DNA from: an uncultured Chloroflexota bacterium
Lineage (GTDB): Bacteria > Chloroflexota > Anaerolineae > Anaerolineales > Anaerolineaceae
Reading direction: 5' to 3'
Length of the DNA stretch: 64,000 nt
Assembly: GCA_902791025.1 (NCBI GenBank)
Contig: CADATZ010000007.1
Span: 41,809 to 105,808 of the forward strand
The notes under the pieces: generated by a model
The model's database searches: none
Told to the model about the DNA's origin: nothing
The model's input: only the letters and a program-made list of their open reading frames with translations
Translations under genes and position numbers: made by a program
Shown here: positions 37,815 through 46,441 of the stretch, piece by piece
Numbering within the stretch: the stretch's first letter is position 1
How the letters are laid out: each line of letters starts with the position of its first letter

Positions 37815-39343
37815 GCCTTACCTCCCATCTTATTGCCCGTCATGGCCAGGCTTATTTCATCAATCGGAGGATTTTTCCCGGAATATTCACCCATGATCTG
37901 ACCTTCAAAAATAACCAGGATCCGGTCAGACATTTCTAACACCTCATCAAAATCCGCGGAAATCAACAAAATTCCCACATTGTCAGCCCTGGCCTTGATC
38001 ATTTGTTCATGGACAAAATCCGCCGCACCAATATCCAGACCGCGTGTCGGATGGACCGCGATCAGCAGATCCGGGTCTGACTCGATCTCCCTCGCAAGGA
38101 TGACCTTCTGCTGATTTCCGCCGGAAAGGGAGCGCACATCCTGATCGTAGCCCTGGCAGCGGATATCATATTTTTCGATCATCTCTTTCGCGTATTGGTT
38201 GATAACGCTCCGTTTTAGGAAGATTCCGTTCGCGAATTTCGGGTTTTCCGTTTCCTTCAGCACCAGATTGTCAGCAATTGACATATCCCCGACAAGCCCC
38301 TGCAGGTTACGGTCTTCCGGAATATGGGCTACACCATCATTAATGAAACTGTTTGGATCAAAGATTTGGATCTGCTTTCCGTTGAGCGTCACAGTCCCGG
38401 CATCCGGTTTTATCACACCGGCGATTACCTGAGCCAGCTGTGTCTGACCGTTTCCATCCACACCGGCAATACCAAGGATCTCGCCTTTATTGACTGCAAG
38501 ACTCACCCCATTCAGACCGTTATGCTTATTCGTCTTGTTATATTCCACAGATTTCAGTTCAACGACCGGATCATAAGGGACAACCTTCTTCTCGTAATGG
38601 GAAGGCTTCAGCTCCCGGCCGATCATCAGATCAGCCAGTTTCTGTCCATTCACATCACCGCGTTTGACAGTCGTAACGACCTCTCCGAGCCGCAGCACAG
38701 TAATGCGGTCGGAGATATGAAGCACTTCGCGCATCTTGTGGGAAATGAAAATAATGGACTTGCCTTCCTGCGTCAGCTTGTACATGATGACAAACAGACC
38801 ATCTACTTCGGTATCCGTCAGAGCAGCGGTCGGTTCATCCAAAATCAGCAATTCGGCACCATGATAGAGCGCTTTCAGAATTTCCACACGCTGCTGAGCA
38901 CCGACTGCCAGATCGGAAATCGGTTGATCCAGATCGATATCCAGCCGATACCGCTCCGAAAGTTCAATGATTTCCTTTCGGCGGGCTTCCCGATTGATAA
39001 ACAAGCCTTTGGAATGTTTTTCACCGAGGATGATGTTCTCAAATACCGTCATCGCCTTCACCAGCATGAAGTGCTGATGTACCATCCCGATTCCCAAACG
39101 GGCGGCATGGTCAGGAGATTCAATATGTACTTCTTTACCCTTGAAAAAAATCTTTCCTTCGGTCGGTTGATAGAGACCGATCAAAATATTCATCAGCGTG
39201 GATTTACCGGCACCGTTTTCTCCCAATAATGTATGAACCTCTCCTGCATTAATGGAAAGGTTGATGTTCTTATTGGCATAAAAATTACCGAATCGTTTAC
39301 TGATGCCTTCCATTCGGAGTATTTCTTCCAACTGTTTCTCCAT
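37811..39343 (-). CDS. Nucleoside-type ABC transporter ATPase (two ABC domains)
   Basis: A 510-residue protein with two fused ABC domains, as in NupO/RbsA types. Domain 1 has Walker A GENGAGKST, a QQRVEILKALYHGAELLILDEP signature/Walker B run and HKMRE switch; domain 2 has the degenerate Walker A GVDGNGQTQ, signature LSGGNQQK and Walker B DLLIAVHPTRG where the usual Asp-Glu is replaced. First gene of the operon; the promoter with TATAAT lies at 39404-39409, about 60 bases upstream. Confidence 0.93.
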   Translation of the reverse strand: MEKQLEEILRMEGISKRFGNFYANKNINLSINAGEVHTLLGENGAGKSTLMNILIGLYQPTEGKIFFKGKEVHIESPDHAARLGIGMVHQHFMLVKAMTVFENIILGEKHSKGLFINREARRKEIIELSERYRLDIDLDQPISDLAVGAQQRVEILKALYHGAELLILDEPTAALTDTEVDGLFVIMYKLTQEGKSIIFISHKMREVLHISDRITVLRLGEVVTTVKRGDVNGQKLADLMIGRELKPSHYEKKVVPYDPVVELKSVEYNKTNKHNGLNGVSLAVNKGEILGIAGVDGNGQTQLAQVIAGVIKPDAGTVTLNGKQIQIFDPNSFINDGVAHIPEDRNLQGLVGDMSIADNLVLKETENPKFANGIFLKRSVINQYAKEMIEKYDIRCQGYDQDVRSLSGGNQQKVILAREIESDPDLLIAVHPTRGLDIGAADFVHEQMIKARADNVGILLISADFDEVLEMSDRILVIFEGQIMGEYSGKNPPIDEISLAMTGNKMGGKA

Positions 39344-39403
39344 TTCTCCCTTAGAGGGGATAAAAGAACCGGCCTAACAACGAATCATATTTGTATGACA
39401 ATG

Positions 39404-39409
39404 ATTATA
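39404..39409 (-). promoter_or_regulatory. -10 box of the nucleoside transporter operon
   Basis: A perfect TATAAT on the minus strand (preceded by GTG). No convincing -35 at 17 bases; TTGTCC is at 10 and TTGATA at 21 bases. The 5' untranslated region would be about 54 bases. Confidence 0.5.
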
Positions 39410-39501
39410 CACGAAAAAGGGACAAATATTTATCAATTTTTGTAATAATAAAAACATGACAAAAAGTCACATTATGTTACGTATGATGATATGCCAACCG
39501 G

Positions 39502-40995
39502 TCAGTCTGCATGGTAAAAACTGCAGCCATTTTTGCCGCTGCGCTTGGTTTCATAGAGTGCCTTGTCAGCATTCTCAAACCATTCCTTTTGATCCGCCGC
39601 ATCCCCGCCAAATGCAACACCGACACTCACTGAAGCTGCCGGTAAGCCATCAGAGGTATCTGACAATTTTCGGTTGATACTGTGGACTTTATGAGCAATC
39701 AACTTGCGCTGGCTTTCGATAGTGTTCACCATAAACACAACAAACTCATCACCGCCGATCCGGCAGATGTAATCCTCCGCGCGGAACACACTTCGGATCG
39801 ATTCTGTAATCTTCTGAAGGATCCGGTCCCCGGTTTCATGCCCGTAAGAATCGTTGACTTCTTTGAAATTATCCGCGTCGATCAATAACATAAAGGTGGA
39901 ATGCATTGGAACACCGGCAAGCAGCAAATCATAACCGGCACGGTTATATACTCTGGTGAGGCTGTCATGCGTTGCCTTATACATTTCATTTTCAAGAGCC
40001 CGCTGGTCATCCGTATTATCACGAACACTCAGGAAAGAACCGATCACCTGTCCATCGGAATCAGAGAGAAGACGTTTTTCGATGACATAGCTCTTCTCGT
40101 CGGGGCCTGAACCGGCAGTACGGCGGGTCGTCCAGTTGTCTTCCTGCTCATCAAAGGTACCAAAAAGCCGGTTCAGTCCTTCAGTAGCCTGATAATAATC
40201 ATTCCCTTCCACGCCGGTAAGTGCCAGTGCCGGTTTATTCGCCCACACACAATGCCGGTTGGTATCGAAAAAGAACAATGATTCCGGGATTTCGGAGGCA
40301 ATCGTCGCCAACATACGATCGATCAGCCGTGTCGGACGGTAGCGAATAGAAAAATAGTAAACGAGTAATCCGAAAAATCCAAAACCAATCATGGTCCGGT
40401 TCAGTGGAGACCGTGAGAAAAGATAAATATTTTGCCAGACAAACGTTGTCAGCAGCGCGACCAGAATCACCAGATACCGTTCGGTATAAATCCGCGGAGA
40501 CCGCACCATTTTGATAAAAAATAAAATGATGACCGCGGTAAAAATTCCGAAAACGACAGCACTGTGATAAGATCGTCCCCAAAACGGAAGTATGTCATAA
40601 TAAATATAACCGTTTACCGTGATTGGCGTCATTGCAAACACGTGATGGAAAATCGGATTCAGCAAAATCTGTATTACATCGATACCCAACAGGGAAAGCA
40701 CAAAGATACGCAAGCCTTTTGACGACCAGGTGAAATTACAATATTCAAAGGTGAACTTAAGCAGGGCAAAGGTAAAATAATCCATGCCGATCATATAGAG
40801 ATGGTACCCGATGCCGGCAATGACTCTATTCCCAAAGGCTACTGTCAGAAAATTCCCGAATAAAGGTGGTATCAGACAGGTAAGCATCCAGCCAACAGTT
40901 TTACCGATATCTCTGCGCGAACGATTCGCACGGACAGAGAAAATTCTCAGTAGAATAATCAAAATCAGAAAAACTGCCGAAAGTACGTATCTCAT
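39502..40995 (-). CDS. 7TM-sensor diguanylate cyclase (PAS-GGDEF)
   Basis: Membrane-bound enzyme expected to make cyclic di-GMP from two GTP. 497 residues: an N-terminal seven-helix sensor (about 1-225, similar to the histidine-kinase 7TM group), a PAS domain (about 240-335), then a GGDEF domain whose active site RIGGDEFVVF is intact at about 414. The inhibitory I-site RxxD (RAED) is present five residues before GGDEF, so product feedback inhibition is likely. A TATAAT on the minus strand at 41028-41033 is the probable -10; the heptamer array upstream is rich in TTATAA. Confidence 0.9.
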   Translation of the reverse strand: MRYVLSAVFLILIILLRIFSVRANRSRRDIGKTVGWMLTCLIPPLFGNFLTVAFGNRVIAGIGYHLYMIGMDYFTFALLKFTFEYCNFTWSSKGLRIFVLSLLGIDVIQILLNPIFHHVFAMTPITVNGYIYYDILPFWGRSYHSAVVFGIFTAVIILFFIKMVRSPRIYTERYLVILVALLTTFVWQNIYLFSRSPLNRTMIGFGFFGLLVYYFSIRYRPTRLIDRMLATIASEIPESLFFFDTNRHCVWANKPALALTGVEGNDYYQATEGLNRLFGTFDEQEDNWTTRRTAGSGPDEKSYVIEKRLLSDSDGQVIGSFLSVRDNTDDQRALENEMYKATHDSLTRVYNRAGYDLLLAGVPMHSTFMLLIDADNFKEVNDSYGHETGDRILQKITESIRSVFRAEDYICRIGGDEFVVFMVNTIESQRKLIAHKVHSINRKLSDTSDGLPAASVSVGVAFGGDAADQKEWFENADKALYETKRSGKNGCSFYHAD

Positions 40996-41027
40996 TGTCG
41001 TTAACTCTCTATACTAAAACACAAAGC

Positions 41028-41033
41028 ATTATA
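41028..41033 (-). promoter_or_regulatory. -10 box of the diguanylate cyclase gene, next to a heptamer array
   Basis: On the minus strand AGTTATAATGC gives a perfect TATAAT 33 bases before the start codon. The -35 area falls inside the heptamer array at 41030-41074, whose units TTATAAC/TTATGAG resemble the box itself. Confidence 0.45.
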
Positions 41034-41074
41034 ACTCATAACTTTTAACTTATAACTTTCAACTTATAACTTAA
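41030..41074. repeat. Short tandem heptamer repeat (TTATAAC/TTTTAAC type)
   Basis: About six units of period 7 (TTATAAC, TCATAAC, TTTTAAC, TTATAAC, TTTCAAC, TTATAAC). It fills the gap between the MscS and GGDEF genes and overlaps the likely promoter of the GGDEF gene. Confidence 0.8.
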
Positions 41075-41077
41075 AGG

Positions 41078-44044
41078 TTACATCTCAATTCCATGAGTCT
41101 CAAGAAGAACGAGCAGCTCACGGTTCAATTTGTAGGTAACGGCACGCGAGTTCAGCTCTGAACATTCACAGTCCACATTTATGATAAGCTTTCCCCAGTC
41201 ATCAATTTTCCATACACCTTTGTAATACGGACCACTGATAATTTCAGGGATACGTTTACCGATCGCAGACATATTTTCTTCCATCAGTTTTTCAACTTCA
41301 AGCAGCGGTGTACTCACAGGGAGTTTTATTTCCACTGTCAGCTTGGTATTCATTTTGGACTTGTTGAGCACGTTTTTCACGGTTTTATTATTGAAAATCT
41401 TGAGATTATCTCCACGACCGAGAACCTTCGTTGACCGTACACCGATTTCCTGCACGACCCCAACAAATCCATCAATTTCAACAACATCTCCAACCTGAAA
41501 ATCGCCTTCAAAAATAATGAAAATCCCCGCCAGAATATCAGCAACGATGTCCTGTGAACCAAGGGATATTGCCAGGGAGACGATCCCGACAGAGGTGAGC
41601 TGGAAGGTTGTATTGAATCCCAAAAAGCCCATCATGAGATAAATACCGCCAATCACCACCGCATACTGAATCAGGCTGAAAGCCAGCCTGCAGATCGTTT
41701 CGCCCTTTGGATCAAGAATCGAGCATAGCGCCTGGAGTGAAACGCTTTTCAGGAAAATAAACAGCACAACCCCGAGTACTATAAACAAAACCCCGGCAAG
41801 CCCAAGTAAATTGAAACCACGCTTCCAATTTCCGAAAAGAATAAAGTTGATCGTCGATCGCGTTATATCATTCTCAGTAAGATTAAACCCGGCGATTCGA
41901 TCTGAAAGCAGCACAATAGTCCCTAAAATTATAAAAAAGACAAGGATCACCTCAAGAAAAATTCTGATTTTTTGATCCGGGATCAGTATTTGCCATCTTT
42001 CTTTCAAGGATTTATCTTTTTCCGTGTCATTTTTTGCAAAAAAGTCAACCCATTTATCGATATCACCGATAGAACTGCTTTCCCTCACTTTAATTGTTGC
42101 TTTATAAGTTTTATGATTATAAGAATGCAGCAAAAACCGACAAACCAGCAGGATAACCGCAGCAAATCCCAAACCGGCGGCGGCAGCAAACAGGAGAGAA
42201 CCGCCGCGGATATAGGATTCTTCCGTCAGATAATAAACAACATATTTCTCATTCGAATCAAAGCAGCCGTAATAACGGGTATTTCGTATTACATAGGTGT
42301 CAAGGTCAGAAGATTCCGAAACGCCTTCCGTATATTTCATTCCGGGAATAACAGTATTGCGCAATTCAGGGTGACTTGAATATGAAACATTGTTGGTTTC
42401 TTTATCGATCACAATACAAAGATTTCCCGCCGGAGTGGCATTTTCCAGAAATTCCCGGACACTCCGTTCATCACCGCTCTGCCAGGAGTTTCCGACATCA
42501 TTCGCCAAAATCAGGACGTCATAATAGAAATTATTTCCATCATCAACATAAATCGAAGTACCCGTAAGCTGTAACGTTTTTTGCGTATTCTCATCGACAA
42601 TAGGATCTCCGATGAGCGTGTTTAAACCGTTCAGCAGGTCACTGAATTTTTGCAGAAAATCTGTTTTTGTTAATGAGTATCCGATTACCGGGTCAGAACT
42701 GGCATATTCCTTCCCGTTATGATCGAAAAGCATCATGTATTCAGCACCAATAATGTCATTGATTATCTCAAGGTTTTCTTTCGTGCGAAGGTCTGGAATT
42801 AATTCCATCACATCTGAGACCCGCTCAGCAAAATAGACCATCCAATCTTCTTCATCTTTTTGTCTTGCCGAAGCATTGTTCGTTTTCTCTTCTAAACGAC
42901 TCAGAACCGTTTTCAATGCCTCCCCGTTCATTATGGATTCTCTGTTTAAATTTGTGATCGTCTGGTAAAAAATAGCAAGCAGAAAAATTCCGATACCGCC
43001 TATCACAGCTACAGAGACAACTCTTTTATAGATTGCCCTGGGATGATATGTGCTTATCTGAGCCTGACTTATTTCGTTGTCTCGAATGTAAATCTGAATC
43101 CAATGGATCCACATGATCAAACTTACGGCAGCAATCAGCAGCAAAACGACAAACAGCGCCGCTGTATTCACTGCGTAGAAAGCGTAATCTGTAAAATTAT
43201 TGAGAAGGATAACAGTCGTTTGATATCCTAACAGCGTCATATACCGGAAATTACTCAAATACGTTTTTCCATCATAAACCAATGATTCCGGTTTTTCCGT
43301 GAACACACTTCGGGAAAGGCCAAGCTCCGCCGGTGTTTTTCCGTCCGGGAAGTCATCGGAGGACTCAGCTTCTTTTGGCGTGACAAAGAAGGATGCTTCC
43401 TCTCCTTGTCCTGCAGCAGCTTCACCGAATTTTGAAGGATTCCAAACAAGAAGCACACGACAATTGAAAGATTTTTCGATATCATCGATGGTATCCAACA
43501 AACGCACCGTGCCATAAACGGCTTCAGCGACCTCACTTTGCATGGTTATATCAACGTAATAATAAGGGCCGGCTATTTTGGCTGTGTAAACAAAATATGC
43601 TTTTTCAAGATCTTCATTTTTCAAAGGATCGACATACATGTTTGATGTCTCAGAAGCAAACAGCGCCGGATCCAGTTCCGGGACAAAATCAAAAATTTCC
43701 GACAAATTCTTCGGCAAGGTGATCACACCATTTTTCACCCGCACCACAAACCCATCCTCAAAAGTCCACGGACCGGTATATTCACCATTTTCGACAAAAT
43801 CATGAAGCGTAAACGCCATCAATTCAGAAACGGATTGAATTCGCTCCAGGTAGCGATCATATTCCGCAGAAAAATCCTTTTCAAGAATATCAAGCATTTG
43901 CTGAACTTTTTCGAGCCTGAATTCAGTACGCTGTTTATCCAGACTGCTGATATTGTTATAGCTGATCATTCCAATCACAGCAGCAAAAACAGCAGCAGCA
44001 GCGATAAGGATGAGGAACGCTATAGTAGGTTTTCGGATTTTCAT
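41078..44044 (-). CDS. Large MscS-family mechanosensitive channel with N-terminal sensor domains
   Basis: A 988-residue protein, about three times the size of MscS. The N terminus has a membrane helix and an extracytoplasmic sensor-like domain (about 35-290), a second helix, a second extracytoplasmic domain (about 370-620), several further helices, and the MscS core at about 780-920 with pore/beta-domain motifs SLGSQDIVADILAGIFIIF and VGDVVEIDGFVGVVQEIG; RSTKV and GDNLKIFNNK follow. The C-terminal alpha-beta domain closes it. The ATG at 44044 has GGAG eight bases upstream; the 13 extra residues to 44083 have no such site. Channel gating could be tied to ligand binding outside the cell. The sensor domains are not assigned to a family by eye. 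Confidence 0.82.
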   Translation of the reverse strand: MKIRKPTIAFLILIAAAAVFAAVIGMISYNNISSLDKQRTEFRLEKVQQMLDILEKDFSAEYDRYLERIQSVSELMAFTLHDFVENGEYTGPWTFEDGFVVRVKNGVITLPKNLSEIFDFVPELDPALFASETSNMYVDPLKNEDLEKAYFVYTAKIAGPYYYVDITMQSEVAEAVYGTVRLLDTIDDIEKSFNCRVLLVWNPSKFGEAAAGQGEEASFFVTPKEAESSDDFPDGKTPAELGLSRSVFTEKPESLVYDGKTYLSNFRYMTLLGYQTTVILLNNFTDYAFYAVNTAALFVVLLLIAAVSLIMWIHWIQIYIRDNEISQAQISTYHPRAIYKRVVSVAVIGGIGIFLLAIFYQTITNLNRESIMNGEALKTVLSRLEEKTNNASARQKDEEDWMVYFAERVSDVMELIPDLRTKENLEIINDIIGAEYMMLFDHNGKEYASSDPVIGYSLTKTDFLQKFSDLLNGLNTLIGDPIVDENTQKTLQLTGTSIYVDDGNNFYYDVLILANDVGNSWQSGDERSVREFLENATPAGNLCIVIDKETNNVSYSSHPELRNTVIPGMKYTEGVSESSDLDTYVIRNTRYYGCFDSNEKYVVYYLTEESYIRGGSLLFAAAAGLGFAAVILLVCRFLLHSYNHKTYKATIKVRESSSIGDIDKWVDFFAKNDTEKDKSLKERWQILIPDQKIRIFLEVILVFFIILGTIVLLSDRIAGFNLTENDITRSTINFILFGNWKRGFNLLGLAGVLFIVLGVVLFIFLKSVSLQALCSILDPKGETICRLAFSLIQYAVVIGGIYLMMGFLGFNTTFQLTSVGIVSLAISLGSQDIVADILAGIFIIFEGDFQVGDVVEIDGFVGVVQEIGVRSTKVLGRGDNLKIFNNKTVKNVLNKSKMNTKLTVEIKLPVSTPLLEVEKLMEENMSAIGKRIPEIISGPYYKGVWKIDDWGKLIINVDCECSELNSRAVTYKLNRELLVLLETHGIEM

Positions 44045-44162
44045 TTTAGGTCTCCCATGATGGGACACGGAAATATATACCATGTCTCATTGTCAACTCA
44101 ATATTTTTCGTAATAGTACAGTATGTACTCTACGGGACATATGAGAACAGTCCCCGATGTCA

Positions 44163-44693
44163 TTACCGAATCGTTATGTTTTTTTCAAGCAAAACGAGAT
44201 TTACTCCGGGAATGTTATTAAACACCGTTGGAACGACCCCGATTTCATCATATCCAAATTTGTGATACATGCTTCTTGCAGCAAGATTCCGCTCGTTCGT
44301 ATCTATACGCAATTCTATCCAACCATGGCTGACTGCGTAATCTTCATAAAATTTGACAAATCCCCGGCCATACCCTCTGCCTGAAAAGCGGGGAGAAACC
44401 ACCAGGGTATGCAGTACACAAACCTCTTCGTCAGCAGCTGGGTATTTCCATTTCGCGCCGGCATATACATCGACCTGGGTCTGATTGATGATCCCGGCAC
44501 CTCTGATTTCGTTCTCATCCTCAAGAACAAACAAATCACCGCGCTGCAAAGCAGCCTCTGCAGTGGAGCGAACAGGGTAGACTCCCTCTATCCAGCCGGT
44601 GGTCAGTTTTCCGGATTTCTCCGCTTGATGGATCTCCTTATAGATCCGTTCAACTGCGTCAATATCAGCTGAGACCGCTTTTCGAATGCTCAC
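44163..44693 (-). CDS. GNAT-family N-acetyltransferase
   Basis: A 176-residue acetyltransferase. Motif A with the acetyl-CoA loop is in VSPRFSGRGYGRGFVKF at about residue 98, motif B in ELRIDTNERNLAARSMYHKFGYDEIG. Starts with GTG (the codon before SIRKAVSADIDAVERIYKEI); AGGAAAG is 13 bases upstream. Substrate unknown. The gap towards the MscS gene (44045-44162) holds AGTACA-GTA-TGTACT at 44115 and a GGGAC/GTCCC hairpin close to the GNAT stop. Confidence 0.88.
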   Translation of the reverse strand: MSIRKAVSADIDAVERIYKEIHQAEKSGKLTTGWIEGVYPVRSTAEAALQRGDLFVLEDENEIRGAGIINQTQVDVYAGAKWKYPAADEEVCVLHTLVVSPRFSGRGYGRGFVKFYEDYAVSHGWIELRIDTNERNLAARSMYHKFGYDEIGVVPTVFNNIPGVNLVLLEKNITIR

Positions 44694-44742
44694 AATGATT
44701 CACTTCTTTCCTGAATTTATCGTAAGATAATGAACATTTTAT

Positions 44743-45564
44743 TTATTCATTCCGCCGCACTGCATCACGATTGTCAATCAAATAAGGAATTGTGATTGAA
44801 ATGTTATCGATCCGATCAAGCGGAAATGATAATTCATTTCCATCCGCATCATATGTACTGCGTGTCCAGAAAAGTGCATCAACTTCACCGGAAGAAAGTG
44901 CAATTGCCCGTGCAGATGATGAAATGTTCACCAGTTCAAACCTCACATTCATCCGGTTCGAGAGTTCAGCCAGGAAAGCTGTGTTAAAACCGGCGGGCGT
45001 TCCATCGGAAAGGATCAAATCGAAAGGCGGTAAATCCCCGGTCACGGCAATACGAATTGTTTTGCTGCCAGTTTCCGGCATAGCCACCGGCTCAGGATCA
45101 GAAGTTCCGAGCTGATCGATATATTTCGTTTTTAACACATCAATCGTTCCATCTTCCTTCATTGATTTGATATGCGCATTCATTGCGTCAATTATCTCAC
45201 TATTTTTATCCAGCATCGCAATGGAGTATCCCAGTACTGCCTGATGCTGCCGGTCTGAGACAGACAGATCATCATTTCGATCAGCAATATATTGAGCTGT
45301 CATCATACCAATGGAAAGACGGTCAATCTTTCCGCTCTTCAGTGCCAGAATCATGGAATTCAAATCATCAAAGAAAACAATCCGATGTGGATTAACGTAT
45401 GGGGTATCCTTTCCTTCATAAGAAGCGATATCAGAGGTCCACTGTTTGACATCATCTTCCGTCATCCCAATGCAGACAAGGGTCCCGATTGTATCAGCCC
45501 ACACAGATATAACTGACATCAAAGCAATAGTGCCCACGAATAAAAATATCATCGCGCGTTTCAT
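44743..45564 (-). CDS. Solute-binding protein family 3 with swapped half-domains (copy 1)
   Basis: A 273-residue exported protein with a signal peptide (MKRAMIFLFV ... SVWA) and no lipobox. In ordinary SBP_bac_3 proteins the N-terminal half has RIGTDGDYPPF..GFD, and the C-terminal half has EAL..G.vDA...AaY...YGIAVRK..LL..N.aL..L..DGT. Here the order is reversed: first LNSMILALKSGKID...TAQYIADRN...YSIAMLDKN...MKEDGTIDVLKTKY (about residues 45-145), then KTIRIAVTGDLPPFD...GFNTAFLAEL...ALSSGEVDALFW (about 165-240). Copy 2 at 62874 has the same swap. GGAG precedes the ATG at 45564. Divergent from sfsA, no transporter genes adjacent. It may be a sensor or a binding protein for a distant permease. 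Confidence 0.8.
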   Translation of the reverse strand: MKRAMIFLFVGTIALMSVISVWADTIGTLVCIGMTEDDVKQWTSDIASYEGKDTPYVNPHRIVFFDDLNSMILALKSGKIDRLSIGMMTAQYIADRNDDLSVSDRQHQAVLGYSIAMLDKNSEIIDAMNAHIKSMKEDGTIDVLKTKYIDQLGTSDPEPVAMPETGSKTIRIAVTGDLPPFDLILSDGTPAGFNTAFLAELSNRMNVRFELVNISSSARAIALSSGEVDALFWTRSTYDADGNELSFPLDRIDNISITIPYLIDNRDAVRRNE

Positions 45565-45614
45565 TTCTATTTCTCCTTCAGTTATGCGATACATACAACA
45601 ACATTATAATTATA

Positions 45615-46313
45615 GTGAAAATTAGTGTTTTTGCAGGTGATGCTTTGAAATATTCTAACATTACGCCCGGAATCTTCATCAACAGGCCAAACCGTTTTAT
45701 TGCTCATATCGAAGTCAACGGACATATTGAAACAGTTCATGTCAAAAACACCGGCAGGGGAAAAGAACTGCTTGTGCCCGGAGCTGAAGTATATCTCACC
45801 GAGCCGGGAACTCCGGGCAGAAAAACCCGCTATGACCTGGTCACAGTCCGCAAAAGCAGCGGTATGCTGATCAATTACGACAGTCAGGCACCAAACAAGG
45901 CTGCTGCCGAATGGCTCGCCATACAGGAATTTGACAAAGTGATTCCTGAATTCACCTACGGAGACTCCCGCATTGATTTTTATTTGGAACGCGGAGACGA
46001 AAAATATCTGATGGAGGTCAAGGGCTGTACTTTGGAAATCAATGGGATCGGATACTTTCCGGACGCACCGACAGAACGGGGCGTGAAACATTTGCACGAG
46101 CTGGCAGGAGCCTTGCAGAATGGTTTCCATACCATTCTGGCTTTTGTGATCCAAATGGAAGGCATCACTGAAGTCAGACCCAATGCTGCCATCCATCAGG
46201 AATTTGCAGCTGCCTTCAATGAAGCCAAAGCCGCCGGCGTCCGGATGCTGATGCTTCCCTGTCATGTAGAACCAGATGGATTAACGATATGTCCCGATAC
46301 TCATTTAACTTAA
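45615..46313 (+). CDS. sfsA: SfsA-family DNA-binding protein/nuclease
   Basis: SfsA homologue, a small protein first linked to sugar fermentation in E. coli and carrying a PD-(D/E)xK-type nuclease core. Family motifs: NRPNRFIAHIEVNG near the N terminus, HVKNTGRGKELLVPG, the core EFTYGDSRIDFYL..YLMEVKGCTLE (Asp, Glu-x-Lys), and GYFPDAPTERGVKHLHEL. The frame opens with GTG at 45615, but a TTG at 45644 with AGGTGA just upstream gives an N terminus (MKYSN..RPNRF) of the same length as E. coli SfsA; the latter is a real alternative. Divergent from the swapped binding-protein gene with a shared 50-base promoter region. Confidence 0.9.
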   Translation: MKISVFAGDALKYSNITPGIFINRPNRFIAHIEVNGHIETVHVKNTGRGKELLVPGAEVYLTEPGTPGRKTRYDLVTVRKSSGMLINYDSQAPNKAAAEWLAIQEFDKVIPEFTYGDSRIDFYLERGDEKYLMEVKGCTLEINGIGYFPDAPTERGVKHLHELAGALQNGFHTILAFVIQMEGITEVRPNAAIHQEFAAAFNEAKAAGVRMLMLPCHVEPDGLTICPDTHLT

Positions 46314-46324
46314 CAGTTTCAAAC

Positions 46325-46365
46325 AGCTTTATTTCTTTTGAAAAAGCTTTATTTGGTATTGAAAA
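46325..46365 (+). repeat. 20/21-base direct tandem repeat in the cNMP-protein promoter
   Basis: AGCTTTATTTCTTTTGAAAA is followed immediately by AGCTTTATTTGGTATTGAAAA, differing at a few positions. Each copy contains TTGAAA; the second is the likely -35 box. Confidence 0.8.
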
Positions 46366-46387
46366 AATCAAAAAATATTGATATAAT
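46359..46387 (+). promoter_or_regulatory. Promoter of the double cNMP-binding protein gene
   Basis: TTGAAA at 46359 and TATAAT at 46382 with a 17-base spacer. The start codon is about 55 bases downstream of the -10. The -35 is the second copy of the tandem repeat at 46325. Confidence 0.8.
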
Positions 46388-46441
46388 TTTAGAAGTTTTC
46401 AAGAAAATGAGTTTTTTTATCATAAGAAAGGTGTGGCAATA

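Noticed and set aside
38324..39229. 301-codon open frame on the plus strand
   Set aside because: Shadow of the nucleoside transporter ATPase gene on the other strand.
44045..44162. Further member of the palindromic repeat family in the MscS-GNAT gap
   Set aside because: Only a short GGGAC/GTCCC hairpin and AGTACA-GTA-TGTACT are present; the end sequences of the family are missing, so I did not count it.
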